DNA of 64,000 nucleotides from Crocodylus rhombifer (Eukaryota > Chordata > Crocodylia > Crocodylidae), in assembly GCA_038503035.1 (NCBI GenBank), contig JAVSML010018801.1, positions 35,329 through 99,328 of the forward strand, written 5' to 3'. Each line of letters starts with the position of its first letter. Position 1 is the stretch's first letter. The notes beneath the pieces were generated by a model. It searched no databases. It was not told the DNA's origin and saw only the letters and a program-made list of their open reading frames with translations. A program made the position numbers and the translations under genes. Of the stretch, positions 33,600 through 46,587 are shown piece by piece.

Positions 33600-35269
33600 T
33601 ATAAATGTTTGAGGCATGTGTGTCTTGTATTCAATATAATGTTATATTCAGCTCTTTAGATTTTCAGCTCCAGATGCATTTGTGTTATATCCTTTCTGGG
33701 CAATTATGGTAGGGTGGGATAAGTCTATTCACAGTCTCTAGGTAAAGGCAGTATTGGGCTTGGTATAGGATTTTAGAATTCAAGTGCATCCATTTAACAT
33801 GGTCCACCAGACTTCCTCTTTAGAGGCTTTTAAACCCTAGATATTTCACTGGTTTATTCAACGTTTCCAGAGCCTTTCATTTCTTTTCCTTTTTTGTTTC
33901 CTCTTTTTTATTGTAACAACAGGGAACAGACTTATTTGGTCATAAAACTGATCAAAGGCATAACAAGGCAGCCAGGTGCCATTTTCCATGCTGCTACCTC
34001 ATGAGTCTGGCTGTCCTGACTGTGTGGCTGCACTAGCTGCTGTTAGTTTTACAGCCCTTCTCCCCTCCAAAACAGCACCTAAGTCTACTGCCCTGGTCAC
34101 TGTGCCCTGGTTACACTACTGATATTGATTGATAATTATTTTATAATCATTTTCCCATACATTTTTAATTCAATATACTTCTGCCTCAAACATTTACTCT
34201 ATCTTTTTCTATTACATTATTATATTTTATTTATATTTTACTATTCTGTTTACCTCTTCTTTCACTGTAACTGGAAAATAGTTCCTACACTGTAGAGCTT
34301 TCTCTCAATATACTCCCCAGATCATGAGCCAGATCTGTTGGAAGAAACATTCTGCACCCAGCAGAGCTAAGTGAACAACTGGAATACAAGAGAAATATTG
34401 GGCCTATTTTTCATTTATATGAAGGGACAATTCAACTGATCTGGTGAACTTAAATGTCATTTAAGCCAATTTAAGGCCTGTTTTTACTTCCAGAGAAGAG
34501 TAAAAATGCCTTAATGTAAATGAAAATTGGGTTTTGCATTTTTAAATTGGACTTTTTTATGAGAAAGTACATTAACTATTAAATTTGAAGGGAAGGTCAT
34601 GTCAGTTGTAATTTTAAAATGTTATCTATCCACTTATTAATGCTATAGAAAAACAAGAAAAATATTTGGTTTTCCATCAGTTTTTCCATTAGAGAAATAC
34701 TTTATTGGTTTATTAACCAAAATGCTAGTCTTGGTGAATAGCTTTAAGAAAGGAATAGACACATGTCTGGGGTACCCAACTGTGTGTTAGCCACACTACA
34801 AATCACCCATCTTTGTTAGTTAACTCCCACTGCAGAACACTCAAGGGACCTCAGGTGTTCACATCAACAAGACGTGAATTTTTAAAACTGTTTTCACAGC
34901 CACAGATTGCTGAACCATCATTAAAGGTGAACAACAAAGCTAAAATGAGAACCAACATTTTTTAATTGAAAGATGACACTTTTATAATGGTGTAGATTGA
35001 AAGCCTACCCACCGTGAAGCCCTGAAACACAGAGAATTAGTAGGATGTCCACAGACATCTTCACTTCACTCATGCTTAAGGGCAGAACAATATATACCAC
35101 GTGTAATAGCAGTATTTCATTGATTCTGTCATCCTGGGCCATTTCTTTAGAACTAAAGATAAATATATTTTTATATGTTTTACTTATGGTTTTTAAATTA
35201 TAGAGTGGTATATATCCTTCCCTAAATTTTAGCTCAACTGAAATTATTGACTCAGTCTTTCTTTTCTAG
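33600..35269. other. AT-rich DNA without recognised feature
   Basis: No gene or repeat recognised. Confidence 0.5.
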
Positions 35270-35965
35270 AAATCTCTGGGTAACCTGTTTCAATACTTCA
35301 CCACACTCCTAGTGAAAAAAATTCTCCTAATATCTAACTTAAACTTTCCTTGCTGTAACTTGAGACCATTGCTCCTTGCTCTGTCATCTGTCACAACTGA
35401 GAACAGTCTAACTCCAGTCTCTTTGAAACCCCGCTTCAGGTAGTTAAATGCTGCTATCAAATCCCCTCTGTGTTCTCTTCTGCAGACCAAATAAACTCAG
35501 TCCCTTCAGCCTCTCCTCAAAAGTCATGTGTGCCAGCCCCCTAACCATTTTTGTTGCTCTGTGCTGGACTCTCTCCAACTTGTCTACATCCTTTCCACAG
35601 TAAGGGGCCCAAAACTGGATACATTATTCCAGATGTGGCCTCATCAGTGCAGAATAGAATGGAATAATTACTTCCCTCAATCTACTGGCAACACTCCTAC
35701 TAATACACCCCAGTATGCTGTTAGTTTTCTTGGCAAAAAGGGCACACTGCTGATTCATATCCATCTTACCATCTACTGTAATCCCCAGGTTCTTTCCTGC
35801 AGAGCTACTGCTTAGTCTGTCCTCAGGCTGTATTGGTGCTTGGGATTTTTCTTTCCTAAGTGCAGGACTTCACATTTGTCCTTGTTGAACCTCATAAAAT
35901 TTCTTTTGGCCCAATCCTCTAATTTGTCTAGGATATTTTGCAGGATATTTAATGCTAGGTAACAC
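35270..35965 (-). mobile_element. Old CR1 fragment, 3' part of ORF2
   Basis: Minus-strand frame [20 protein letters not shown] (35470 downwards) and the complement of the LEYCVQFW block around 35600-35640 (CCAAAACTGGATACATTATT) identify it. Homology stops near 35965 at the block equivalent to CAGGATATTTTGC. The final CR1 tail is missing at the low end. It is diverged and broken. Confidence 0.9.
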
Positions 35966-38900
35966 TACAAATGTTGAGAGGAGGGTTCCAACTTCAACTG
36001 ATAGGTGTCCATCATCATTTTTGCACATCAGACCCCAGCATCACAAGTAAAGGGCACAGAAAATGAGGAATATATCATTATGAAAAACAGATTATAATGA
36101 CTTGTTTGGTATGAAACAGCAGGTCTATAGAAGAGGCAGGAATAGGACACAGTTTTCCAGGGCAGTTTTTAAGCCTTAAATATAATATCTTCTGTAATGC
36201 CTCCCTCATTCACTACATAATTTCCAACTTCTGAGACAAATGAGACAAAGGGTCCTGTACACAAAAACCTTCTTCAGTCCATGACCATGTCTTATATCAA
36301 TTGCAGGTTGATAATCTCCCCTTCATGATGCAATGCTACTACGGGAAAATGGCATATGTTCAATGAATTAAAGGGAGAAAAATTCAAATATCTTATTCTG
36401 GCATTTCCTAATTTCTGAGTGCTTGATTTTGCAAATTTAATATTGTTCTTTTAATATAATCATTGTCTGTAAGTCTACATTTGAAAAAAAACAGAAAAAA
36501 ATAGAATCTAAATAGTGGAGTATCAGTCTGGTATCCATAGTTTATTGACAGGATTGGAAATTTTTAGTTTACCACACAAACTTCCACAAGTGGAGCTAAC
36601 ATAATAAATGATAGCAAGAGTAGGTTGTTATCCTTTACCTAAATTAGCATGATGGAGGGATATATTAAAAAAAAGATTGCATAATGTACATTAAAGTGAA
36701 TGGCTCAGATAAAAAAGATCCATCTTAGAAAGCCATGCAGTCCAATAGGGATGATACTTTTTATGAGATGTCAGGTGAGGGTTTATAGCCATGAATCTTG
36801 AGTAGAGATAAGTGCCTTCCCCTATCCTGGATTACGGTGCCCAGTCTCTCTGAGGGCTGGGGCTTCAAATCTTCTCTCTCATTTTGTGCATTTCAGGTTT
36901 TTGAACAGCTTATTACATGGCCAAAATTGGACATATTTTCTTGTAGACAGTAAAAGGTACATACTTGAAAAAAGGCCATGCCATAGACAAATCACAAGTC
37001 CCTGTTACAAATCCTGGAAGCAGAGAAATTTACTTCAGATGGATTGCACTGCTAAAGTGGCTATACCACTTCCATTACCTGAGCCAGCGTGTTCAAAACT
37101 CAGGTATCCCTACAAAGCACAATACTTTGCCATTTAGCTCTACCCATAAATTAACATAATATTGGCACCTACAGCTCTTTGATACAGCAAAATGTCTATT
37201 TACTAAACTGAGAAGGGATAAAAAAAATTGTGAATAAAGCTGTCAAGCTATTTTTTTTTTTAATAAAAAGCTTTTCACTTAAAATAGCCTTTCTAGAAAA
37301 TGATTTCTTTAAGTATTAAGCTGGTTGGAATTTTTTTCTTTTCGATATGAATGGTGTTTCCTTTTTTCAGTGTTTTTAATTAAAATGTTATCCAAAATGC
37401 TACTACTGGAGCTTTTTCATACTGAGTTTATTAAACTGAAAATTAGATAATCACTTTGATATGACAGAAAAATACTCATTTAAAAATATAAAGGATTTAA
37501 ATTTTTTTTAAAACGAGTCATTTTCATCCACTTTCAAATAAGAGGAAAAAACCTTGGAGTGTAAAATCTTTTGTAAACATAGATTTTCATTTTTCAGCTA
37601 GCACTAATTATCAACTCTGCTTTGCTTTCACACATGGAAGTAAAGGACATTAGATCTCCTCCTTCAAATGTAATCAGCTTTAAGATTCCAGCTACATGTT
37701 TAAATGCCTGCAGAAGAGTCAGAATATATGGCAATAGTCCTTTCACAAACAAGGCAGCACAAGATATGAAGACAAGTACAAACGACTGTTTTGTCTCCTG
37801 TTCTGCAGACATCAGTATTTAAATATTTTATATAATGCTTGATCATTATAAGATGTAAGACAAGCAATTCTCCTGACTGAAGAACTGGAAAGGTTGCACG
37901 ATTTAATTTACTTCACTTTTATTGAGGCATAACCTACCTCACATTTACCGTGAGGTAAGAGCATTGTAAAAATGACAGTCCACGTTACCTCTAATGCTAG
38001 TTTAGCTTGGGCCGCTGTTGCTATTCCAGCCCATTGACTACAACAGTTATGGTGAAAAATCTAAGCAGTGCTGTACACTGACCCTGGATTCAGGCTGGAT
38101 TTCTTCCCCCTAGTTCCTCTATGCTCTAGTCGTATCTCAACACTTGGCACTACAGCAGTATTCTCTTGTCAGTATCATAGGGACCAAATCTGCACATAAT
38201 TTAAAAATATAAATATTTATAAATGCCACGCTAATTTCCTCATAGCTTGTACATCATTAAATGCCATGTGTGTACAATACATTTTTCAGATCATATGACA
38301 TGTAGAAAGGTTATTTTTCTCTGTAAGCTACATCCTGTAGTGGCATTGATGTTCATTTCAAATCCATCACAAGATTTCTCATAAGCACTAATGATGGGTT
38401 TGCAAGGTAATCAGTGCTAATATGTATTCCTCTCACAGGATTTCATAAGGGAAATGCAATTAAATGATCTTATCAGCCCTATACTTAGGCAAAATAGGGT
38501 GAGTGTGAAGGTTGTAACTTATTACAGCCTAATCTTTTGATTTCATTGCCACAGTGAGTGTGAGGGATCATAGCGTAAGTAGATAGCTAGATATTGTTTG
38601 CGTGTGGTTTGTGCCTGATAGCTGCCTGGAGAAATTAGTGACAAGAAATGACAATCACTGCCAGCCCTTGTAGGACATTATATGAATTAAACATTCTGAA
38701 TGCATTTTGTTTGTCCCTGTTACTGGTCAGGTGGTTGTTCTCTTCTAATTGGTGGGTGTTGGTTAGTTGGTTGATTGTTTGGCGAGGAGTTTGATGTTTT
38801 TATTGAAACTCTTGAGCTATTCATATGTTAGCCTCCAGCATCAGTATGAAAGATAATTAAAATGATCTGTGGCCCACTGACTAGTGATTTGTGGTGCCCA

Positions 38901-39948
38901 AGTTGAGACATCTTAATGAGGCCTAATTTTCATAAGGCAGTCTCTCAGAATGGAAAAATAAACCCTTTAAAATGCCTGAAGTCAGTCCCCAAAATCATTA
39001 ATCATGGTAGAAGTTTTTGGCCTCTATCATTAAAGGTACTTTTTCTTAAGTGTGGTTTGTGCGTTTTGTGGTGTAAATAAATGAAAAGTTCAGTACGATA
39101 TTAATGGTATGATATAAAGCCCAGATTTACTTGACACACAACCTATATTTAACATACCCACTCTTACTGATTTGGTGTTTGGCTATCATATCTCCTGGTA
39201 TATTGAACAGTGAAATATTTTATCAGTTTATTTCTCATTGCTAGAAGCCTTCACACATCTCTTTTCATTTTCCACTGTGAACATTTTGTTGATTTTTTAA
39301 GGTTTAGGAGTCAGCTGATAAGGAGAAAATCAGTTGGGAAAACAGCCTGTGATCAGTTATGTTTTTAACATTTTATGCATTACTGCAATTCAAAAAAAAA
39401 ATAAGATTGTAACAGTCCTCTACACAGGGAGAACAGAGAACAGGAAGAACAGGAGAATAGATGGCAGTTTTAGGAAAGAGTAACAAACTAGGGAGCTGTG
39501 GGGCTAGGGCCAGGGGGCGCAATCTGAGACGTGATAGAAGACAGTGGCACAATTAGTACCAACCACATGCACCAGACCTTGGTGTTGGAGATTTTTTCAG
39601 TCTGAATGAACCTGACTCTTGCAGAAAGAGCAGTGACCTTTGTATGATGGCTAAGAGGCTGACAACTAAACACAGTATAACTGAAAAGCGCTCCCCTGAG
39701 TAAAATCTCGAATGACATTTCCTTTGACAACTTAATAGAGTAAAGGAAGGAAAAATCACACATAGAAATCTATTGGCTATCAAAGTCCTAAATGACAACT
39801 GGACAGTATAAAAACTTGCATAGATTGTGCAGCAGAATTGGGGGGAGTATCCTAGTTAGATATCAGCTACACCTAAGACAGCTTAAAATAAACAAAGGAA
39901 AAGCTGTAAAATGTGTTAATACTGAGGAAAGTCTCACTATAGACACCA
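35966..39948. other. AT-rich, apparently unique DNA
   Basis: No interspersed repeat is evident for almost 4 kb. Overlapping open frames at 37594-37822 (72 codons on minus, 66 on plus) show no known motif. The stretch 38150-39000 has balanced, non-repetitive sequence of the kind seen in conserved non-coding elements, but only alignment could show this. Confidence 0.45.
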
Positions 39949-40040
39949 GGGCCATGTCCACAAGTGTGGACGTTTGGTTCCCCAGGGACAACTAGAGGCA
40001 GCACACCTAATGCCACCAGTGGTTGTCCCTGGGGAACACC
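39949..40040. repeat. Inverted repeat at a possible TIR element edge
   Basis: GTTCCCCAGGGACAAC (39977-39992) pairs perfectly with GTTGTCCCTGGGGAAC (40022-40037). Upstream, GGGCCATGTCCACAAGTG resembles the GGGC.ATGT.TACA termini of the other small elements. I could not find the opposite end. Confidence 0.6.
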
Positions 40041-40586
40041 GGTGCGCAACAAGTTACTCTGGGTCAGGTAGGGGAGGCTGGGGCCAGCACTGGGCTTGCC
40101 TCAGCAGCCTTACCTGGGGTCCTGGGGAACTCCTGGGGCCACAGCAGTGGCAATCCAAATGTGCAGAGCCAGGCTGGCAGCCAGAACATGGCTCTGGCCA
40201 ACCTAGCTTCAGTTTTGAACAGCACATGCTGTCCCCCATGTACCACTTCATATTTTTTCCATGGTTTTTTTTGACCCCTGGAGAACACCTGAATGTGCAG
40301 CATGTAGAATCGTAGGCATGCCTGTAGTGCCACATACCACACAGCCACACTCATCTGAATGTGGTCCAGGGTGCTTCATTTTTGAATAAGAGGCCAACCT
40401 AGGAATTATGGCACTATGGCATGGAAGAAGAAGGATGCTGACCACTTGAGAGCCTTATTCCCTCACACATGGATTGCTGCTACTGCTGCCGCCATGCTAC
40501 AAAATCCTTAGATATATGTGCTCAGAGGTGGGGGAGGTGTTTTAATTAGAGCAGCTCCCAGACAGCCACTCTAGTTAAAATGCCAC

Positions 40587-40714
40587 AGAGTCACATGTAT
40601 TCAGTATACTGCATTTCAAAATGGCCATGGAGATGTTTTAATCAAAGCTCATTCAATGAGCTTTAGTTAAAGCACCCCATTTTGAAATGTGGGATGCTGA
40701 ATACGCAGGACTCT
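40587..40714. repeat. 128-bp palindrome of family E
   Basis: It begins AGAGTC and ends GGACTCT, with the centre at AAGCTCATT/CAATGAGCTT (40651). Main pairs are GTATTCAG with CTGAATAC, CATTTCAAAATGG with CCATTTTGAAATG, and TTTTAATCAAAGC with GCTTTAGTTAAAGC. Confidence 0.85.
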
Positions 40715-40749
40715 GCAGCATACGGTCATGTCTAAACAAGCAAACATGT

Positions 40750-40793
40750 GCCTGTTGCAGCATTTCAAAGCAGTTTGAGATGCTGCAAGAGGC
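40750..40793. repeat. 20-bp-arm hairpin
   Basis: GCCTGTTGCAGCATTTCAAA (40750-40769) pairs with TTTGAGATGCTGCAAGAGGC (40774-40793) with two mismatches and a 4-base loop. Confidence 0.85.
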
Positions 40794-40848
40794 ACACTGG
40801 GAACAAGAAAATGTTCCCCACACTGCATATTTGCAGCACAGGCTCTAA

Positions 40849-40878
40849 TTTTGATACCAGGAAATCCTGGTATCAAAA
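40849..40878. repeat. Perfect 14-bp-arm hairpin
   Basis: TTTTGATACCAGGA (40849-40862) and TCCTGGTATCAAAA (40865-40878) pair completely around two bases. Confidence 0.9.
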
Positions 40879-41387
40879 AAAACCCCCATGCTGAAAAAAG
40901 TGGTGCAGGGTACACTCCTGGAGCATTCCCTGAGGCAAGCAGAGGCTGGGCCCTCCAAAGAGATGCTTTGGCACTTGGCTAAAGCATCTATATGCCTACC
41001 ACCTTCTCCCGCAGCTCCAGCACACTACCTTAGCATGCTGAGGCAAATGGGAGTGAGACTAGGCTGCAGCAGAGACTTGGATCCAGGCACTGTCCCAGGT
41101 AAGTAGGGATGTGGGGGCATGGAGGCTGCTCAAGAGGGGTGGGTCCCACACCCACCCCCTTCCCCCACATGGTGCACAGCCCCCTGCAGCAGCAGCAGAA
41201 GGCGCAGCAGCCATCAGGGTGCTCATCCCCACTCCTGGCAGAGACCCCCAGCAGTGTGGGGCTGCCTCAGACCAATGGCTGCACATGGTGCCAGCCCAGC
41301 CCATGCACCCTTGGACAGAGCCAAGCCAGCTCCTGCTATCACCCGTGGCTTCTGGCACCGCATGCAGGGGCTGCACACCTTTGGACC

Positions 41388-41397
41388 NNNNNNNNNN
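41388..41397. other. Assembly gap (10 N)
   Basis: Ten N bases between TTTGGACC and GGGGGGTGTG in a GC-rich stretch. The true missing length is unknown, and frames through it are not meaningful. Confidence 0.99.
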
Positions 41398-42433
41398 GGG
41401 GGGTGTGATGGGTTGAGGGTGGAGGTGGCAGAAGGGGACAAGGTATGCGTGCATGTGAGTGAATGAGTGAGAGGTGGGTCGGGGCAAGGGAGAGCTCTGG
41501 GTAGGAGAGACCACCAGAGCCAAGCTTAGAGCCCCCCCCTGCTCCCCAAGCAGCCTGTGCAGGTGGAGGCCAGCTTAGAAGGGAATGGGCTTGCCCAGCA
41601 CAATCCCTGAGCCCTAGTTGAGGGCTCCCAGGAACAGCATGGGGATCGTTAGGGCTGGGGAACAGGGAGCAGAACAGTAAGGGCTGGTACTGCTCAGAGC
41701 TAGAAAGCAGTGGGTAGAACAGCTGCAGCTGGACCCATGTCCTGATGCTGGGATGAAGCTGAGGCCAGGATGCGGGTAGTCAGGACAGGAAGTGGCTGTG
41801 GGGCACTAGTAGCTGGCCCAGAAGTGCAGGCAGCTTTGTTGAGTGCCACAGCCCAGGTGGCCATGTGGTTCCCGTCTGGGTCTCGCAGGTGTGCAGCCAT
41901 AGAGCTGCAGGTCCAAGGGGGTGAATGCTGTCAGAGGTGGCAGCAGGTCACAGCCAGGCAGCAGCCCCCACTGCCAGACTGCTGCAGTGGGTAGAGGATG
42001 CAGGGGCCACTATAGGTGAGGGCTGCTGCAGCAGTCCGAATGGCACAAGGGACTAGTGTCCACAGATACCAACTAGCTGAGCCTCAGAAGCTCCTGAAGG
42101 AAAGTAGGCCTGAGCTACTCAGGGCAGGTTTTTGTACTGCTGTGGCCAGCACAGGTGCTGGACCCAACCTCTAGCTCCCCCTGGCTGCAGATCCAGGAGG
42201 AGCCAGCCAGAGTCAGTTTGCCCCAAAGAGCACAATGTGCCGCACACCATGTGTGCTGAGGTATAAATCTCCAGCACAAATTTGTGCTGCTGCTATTTGA
42301 GCTGCTGCAAGCACACGTGCCTGTATGTGTGTATGTGCACTACTTAAGCATTCGAATTAAAATGATAAATCAAGTCTGCTCCAATGTGTCTATATGCAAC
42401 ACTAATTAGAACAGATCAGAGCACATGTTTAGG

Positions 42434-44100
42434 ACCCAGGCAGCTGCTCCACAGCACAGGCTCCCCAGAGGCTGCCATTCTGATGGCCCATCGAAAAAAG
42501 TAAATAAATCAGTGCCTGGAGCTGGTACTCTGCTCACCCACTCATAATTATGAGATTATTTTATTCAGTAGCGTAAGTGAGGACACTATTCATCCCCAGT
42601 GGCTTCCATAAAATTACACATTGGGGCTAAATTTGATCTTGGACATACTAGTAAAATATTCAAATTCTTAGAGAGAGAAAGAGAGAAAGAAAAGTTCTAA
42701 TTTCATGCCTGGAAAATGTCTACCAAAGCTATTTCATCTAAGCACACCAAGGAACTCAGTCATGAGGCAAAAACTGACACCAGCACTCTACAGGACTGGG
42801 TTTTGGTAGGTAACAGCCCATTTGGCTAGACAGTCCACTTGGCTTTATCTACTTTGTTCCTTATGTTGATTTGAAATATTTCTTATCAAATTGGCAGTTC
42901 AGTGCTGACACAAATGGAAAATTGTGGGGAATTTTGCCCTGAATACCTTCCGGGAAATGTAACTGCAAATCCTAAATACTGTCTCTATTATGAACTATCA
43001 CATGTAAAGCACAGTCTTTGTAACCACTACCAAGAGATGCATTTCAAAATTAGTTTGTTTGCACGATTAAAAATATTTGCATACTAAAACAAAGGAAACT
43101 GATGTTGCTTTTCTCTGAAGTATTGTACTGATGTTTTATAACCGATGTAGCTCTCTGTAAAGTGAGGGTTGGGGACACGTTGTTTATTTCTACTCCATGT
43201 GGAACAAGTACCAATATTATAAATCTGGGCTGTTCAGTTATCTGTGCCTATTGACCTTGTCGTTCTGATTCCACAGAGAAAGTGGGAACTATATTTTCAG
43301 CTTGTGAGTAAATAAGAAATGTGAAATTAGTTCTATGGCCTGTGGGCTCCCTGAAGCTACTTCTGTGATTCACTGAATTGCCTCTGCTATGTTACTGTAC
43401 TTTAGAAATGAAATAACTGGTAATAGTGGTTGTTTTCTGACCAGACATCATATACGACATCTATGCTTATATTAAAACCATGTTACTGGAAATGGCTTCA
43501 AAATAAAATGGCTTTAGCACTCTTTAGATAACTATTACTGATGAGAAAAACTGTCCCAAAACTGTCTTTATATTCCATGATTAAGAGTAGGTCACTAAGA
43601 CTTAAAAACAATTTTTATTAACTGTATTAATTGACATTATCTATGCTGTCAGATAAACAGTTTTAGCCTAAACTGTGTTGGAACAAGGGCCTTGATTTAA
43701 AATGTCGCTTTATAAAACACTTTAGATACAGACTATCACTTGAATGAGAACATTAGCAGTTTAGTGAAGTATTATAAATACATCCCTGGTTTCAATTTGC
43801 AAAAGCACTTACAGTGTATATTTAGGTTTAAACAGTGATGATACAAATTCTTACTTAAATCAGAACTTTCTTCTATGTACACTAATTCTTCATTAAACTT
43901 GAACTATTAATAAGTGTGTGATGACTTCCCATTATGTATCCCAAGGGAGTGTTTGCTATTTGGTGCACTTCAAGCTACAGCACACATTAACTTAATCTTA
44001 AAATTACATTATTAGTCAGCTGCACTATTTCTAATAATAAAAACTATTAGAAATCAGTTCAATTATTTTGCTTAAATGAACAGAGCAATAAAAAATGAAT
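42434..44100. other. AT-rich DNA without recognised feature
   Basis: Only a short GAGA-type run (42670-42693) stands out. Confidence 0.5.
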
Positions 44101-44184
44101 AATAATAAATAGATGATGAAATAAAATGAATATTTTATTCATTTTATTCTTAAAATATTTTTATTTCATCATCTATTTATTATT
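44101..44184. repeat. AT-rich hairpin with perfect 26-bp arms
   Basis: The arms 44101-44126 and 44159-44184 are exact complements (core TAGATGATGAAATAAAA with TTTTATTTCATCATCTA). The spacer holds a smaller palindrome, AAAATGAAT/ATTCATTTT. It could be a MITE end pair, a recent fold-back or a cruciform-forming site. Confidence 0.85.
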
Positions 44185-46587
44185 TATTTTTATTTTATTG
44201 TATTTATTATTTTCTTCTTTTTTCATTTTCTTAATACTAATAAGCATGAATGTTAAACTTTATGTGTTTAAGACCACATACAAGCATCAATTAATCTTCA
44301 CAAAACCTCTGAAAGGATTTTTATCTTCATTCTGCAGAAATTTACCCTAAGGATATAATTCAAGACTGCCTACTTAAGCAAAATTCTGAACTCAGATAAG
44401 GTATGTAAGAATGCATCTATAAATAGTATACACAGTCCTAAGAATATTGTGTTGAAAAGAGAATTGCTAATTTTAATTGTCACTTGTTGATGCAACATAA
44501 TTTGTTGGCAGTTCTGTATCCATTTCCATTCTAAAGTTAAAAGATACTTCGAAATCTGTACAAGGATTTCTTCTACATTCCACAATAGTGTAGCCCATCT
44601 CTAAGGATCCTTATAAATAATATGATTACTAGATTTTTTTTTTCAAAAAAGCTCAATACCACTAGAATTTTATGTCAAAAAAGCACAAAACTAGTAAACT
44701 AACATTTGCAACAAGCACAACATCTTCAGATCCAGAAACCAAGCTTTATTTGCTCATTCTTTTTAAGGCATTAATTGCAAGCCAATGTGACAATTTACAT
44801 TCTCAACTCTTTGAAGCAAAATATTTCATCTTGTTTCAAACTGAAAAAGACAATAAAGCTTTTCTTGAATCAATGTGGCTATTTTCCAATATTAATAAAA
44901 ATCCCATTTCTAAAACAACTTGCCATCTCTTAAGTTCCAAACTGCTCGATGACAAACTTGACATACTGAGTTTTATAATCTACAGCTTTAAACACAAAAG
45001 AAATACTAATGCCCTGTGGTACTGCAACAGTGTGATTATTTTTGGATTTAAACCACTTAACACAAGCACAGCTGCTCAGGTCTTGTCCCATTTGCAGAGA
45101 TGATCTTTATAATCCAGATGGAATCCAACAGTCATGGAAAATATTCATAGACAGTCATAGTAATATGTAATATGTTTATGTCACTCTTGCTTTCCCATGA
45201 CAGTAAATCCACCAACACTAGTAAAATGAAATAAGTATTAAAATTAAAATTTTTCATGCCTGTAAATCGTGATAAAAGGTAAGCCTATGAAGGCAAAAAA
45301 CATTACATCCATAAGTATTTCAGTCATCTTCTTGGCCAACAAACATTAACTAATGATATCTTATCCTCATACTCTTCATAACAATATTCTTGTTTTAAAA
45401 TAAAATAAACCCTACCTATATACTGCATATCTACATATGCAATATATTTCTCAATTCTTAAAATAACTATCTTTTCAAATTTGACTAATTATTACAATTG
45501 TGTTTGAGAGGCTGAAAAAATATCTTATTTCATAAATACAACAGGTTTCTAAAGAAAAATAATTCATATGGTTTTGGGTAAAGATATGGGCATAATCTAT
45601 AATATTCAATCAAAGCTGTTCTCAGACACTTTACTGAAAACATTAATAGATTAGTTATACACCATATTTTCAACATCTTTTAGCAGAAAATTTGAAATTT
45701 GAAACTGAGTAACCAAAGGACCTTATGTATAAAAACATGTTCTAGTGAATGAAAAGTATTTATATTAGTAATACATTACAGAAACCCACTATATTTGTTG
45801 TTAGAAAAATAGAAGTCTGATTATAGGCATCTTAGATTTGCACAAAATATTTATGAACATATTAGGCTAGGACAGTTCAGAGTTATGCCAACCCATATGT
45901 AATGCTCTGTAACTCATTTGAACTGGCCTCAGCGTGTGTGCAGCAACAAGCTATTCTAACCTAAACTGATTGCAGATGTCCACAAAGGGCTAAAACTCCA
46001 ATACAAGAGCAATATGGTACATGACAATCAGACAAGCAAGCCTGCAAATTGCCATATCTTCTTTTTCCTGTTTGATCACCAGCAGTGTGGAAAGTAGTGT
46101 AAGATCTCAGTTTGTGGGAAGATGACATTTGCAGCATGATAAAGTGAGTTGTAGTGCAGCAGTACACCAGACAGCTAGGTCCACCATATGCACCACAGAA
46201 CAGTTTGGGGAGGGGTGGGAAGTTTCAGACAATTTTTAGATTTGAAAATGGACAAAACAATGCATTCATCTTACCTACAATAGTGTATCTATATGCAAAC
46301 ACAGATAGCTCTAAACCTTCTCATGCCAGTGTTGAATAATGCTAAAAAGAAAGTATGTTCACATCTTGGCTTAACAATTAACATGAAACATTTTGTCATT
46401 TACACTAGAATCCCGCAACAAAAATATCATATCCAAAGCCAAACCAAATGAATCTCAAAAGAAGTCATTGTTAGTCTTGGTTTTGAAATAAATAGCAAAC
46501 AAATCAAAAATCTATTGTATTTCTTCTAATGTGTTCTCCCAAATATTGTCACTGCTTTTGCTGTGAGAAAAGGCAACATTATATTTC
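44185..46587. other. AT-rich DNA; one 143-codon frame of unknown meaning
   Basis: A plus-strand frame at 44672-45103 starts with ATG (MSKKHKTSKLTF) and stays open for 143 codons, long for such AT-rich DNA. It is rich in Leu, Ser and Phe and has no motif I know. There is no plausible promoter or splice context. I treat it as probably chance. The rest shows nothing. Confidence 0.35.

Larger units (their letters stand above)
40724..42342. mobile_element. TIR element F, nested in family E, with clustered hairpins
   Basis: The left end (ACATGTGCCTGTTGCAGCAT then TTCAAAGCAG) and the reversed right end (GCACGTGTGCTTGCAGCAGC then TCAAATAGCAG) match imperfectly over about 40 bases. At the left are two hairpins (40750-40793 and 40849-40878). 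At the right is the palindrome AGCACAAATTTGTGCT (42273-42288). The middle is GC-rich and has the assembly gap. Open frames of up to 154 codons in the middle have no recognisable domain, and several read through the gap. Confidence 0.5.
40506..42433. mobile_element. Family E palindromic DNA element, copy 2
   Basis: The left end reads CCTTAGATATATGTGCTCAG then GTTTTAATTAGAGC. The right end, reverse-complemented, reads CCTAAACATGTGCTCTGATC then TGTTCTAATTAG. They agree with the left end of copy 1 (10629). The 128-base palindrome is at 40587-40714. A second element (40724-42342) lies inside, so the E parts are roughly 40506-40723 and 42343-42433. Confidence 0.6.

Noticed and set aside
37594..37822. 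Overlapping 72- and 66-codon frames on opposite strands as an exon
   Set aside because: Both strands are open and neither has convincing splice sites at both ends, so no choice can be supported.
41059..41523. 154-codon minus frame and several plus frames
   Set aside because: They pass through the 10-N gap in a GC-rich transposon middle, so the frame across the gap is arbitrary.
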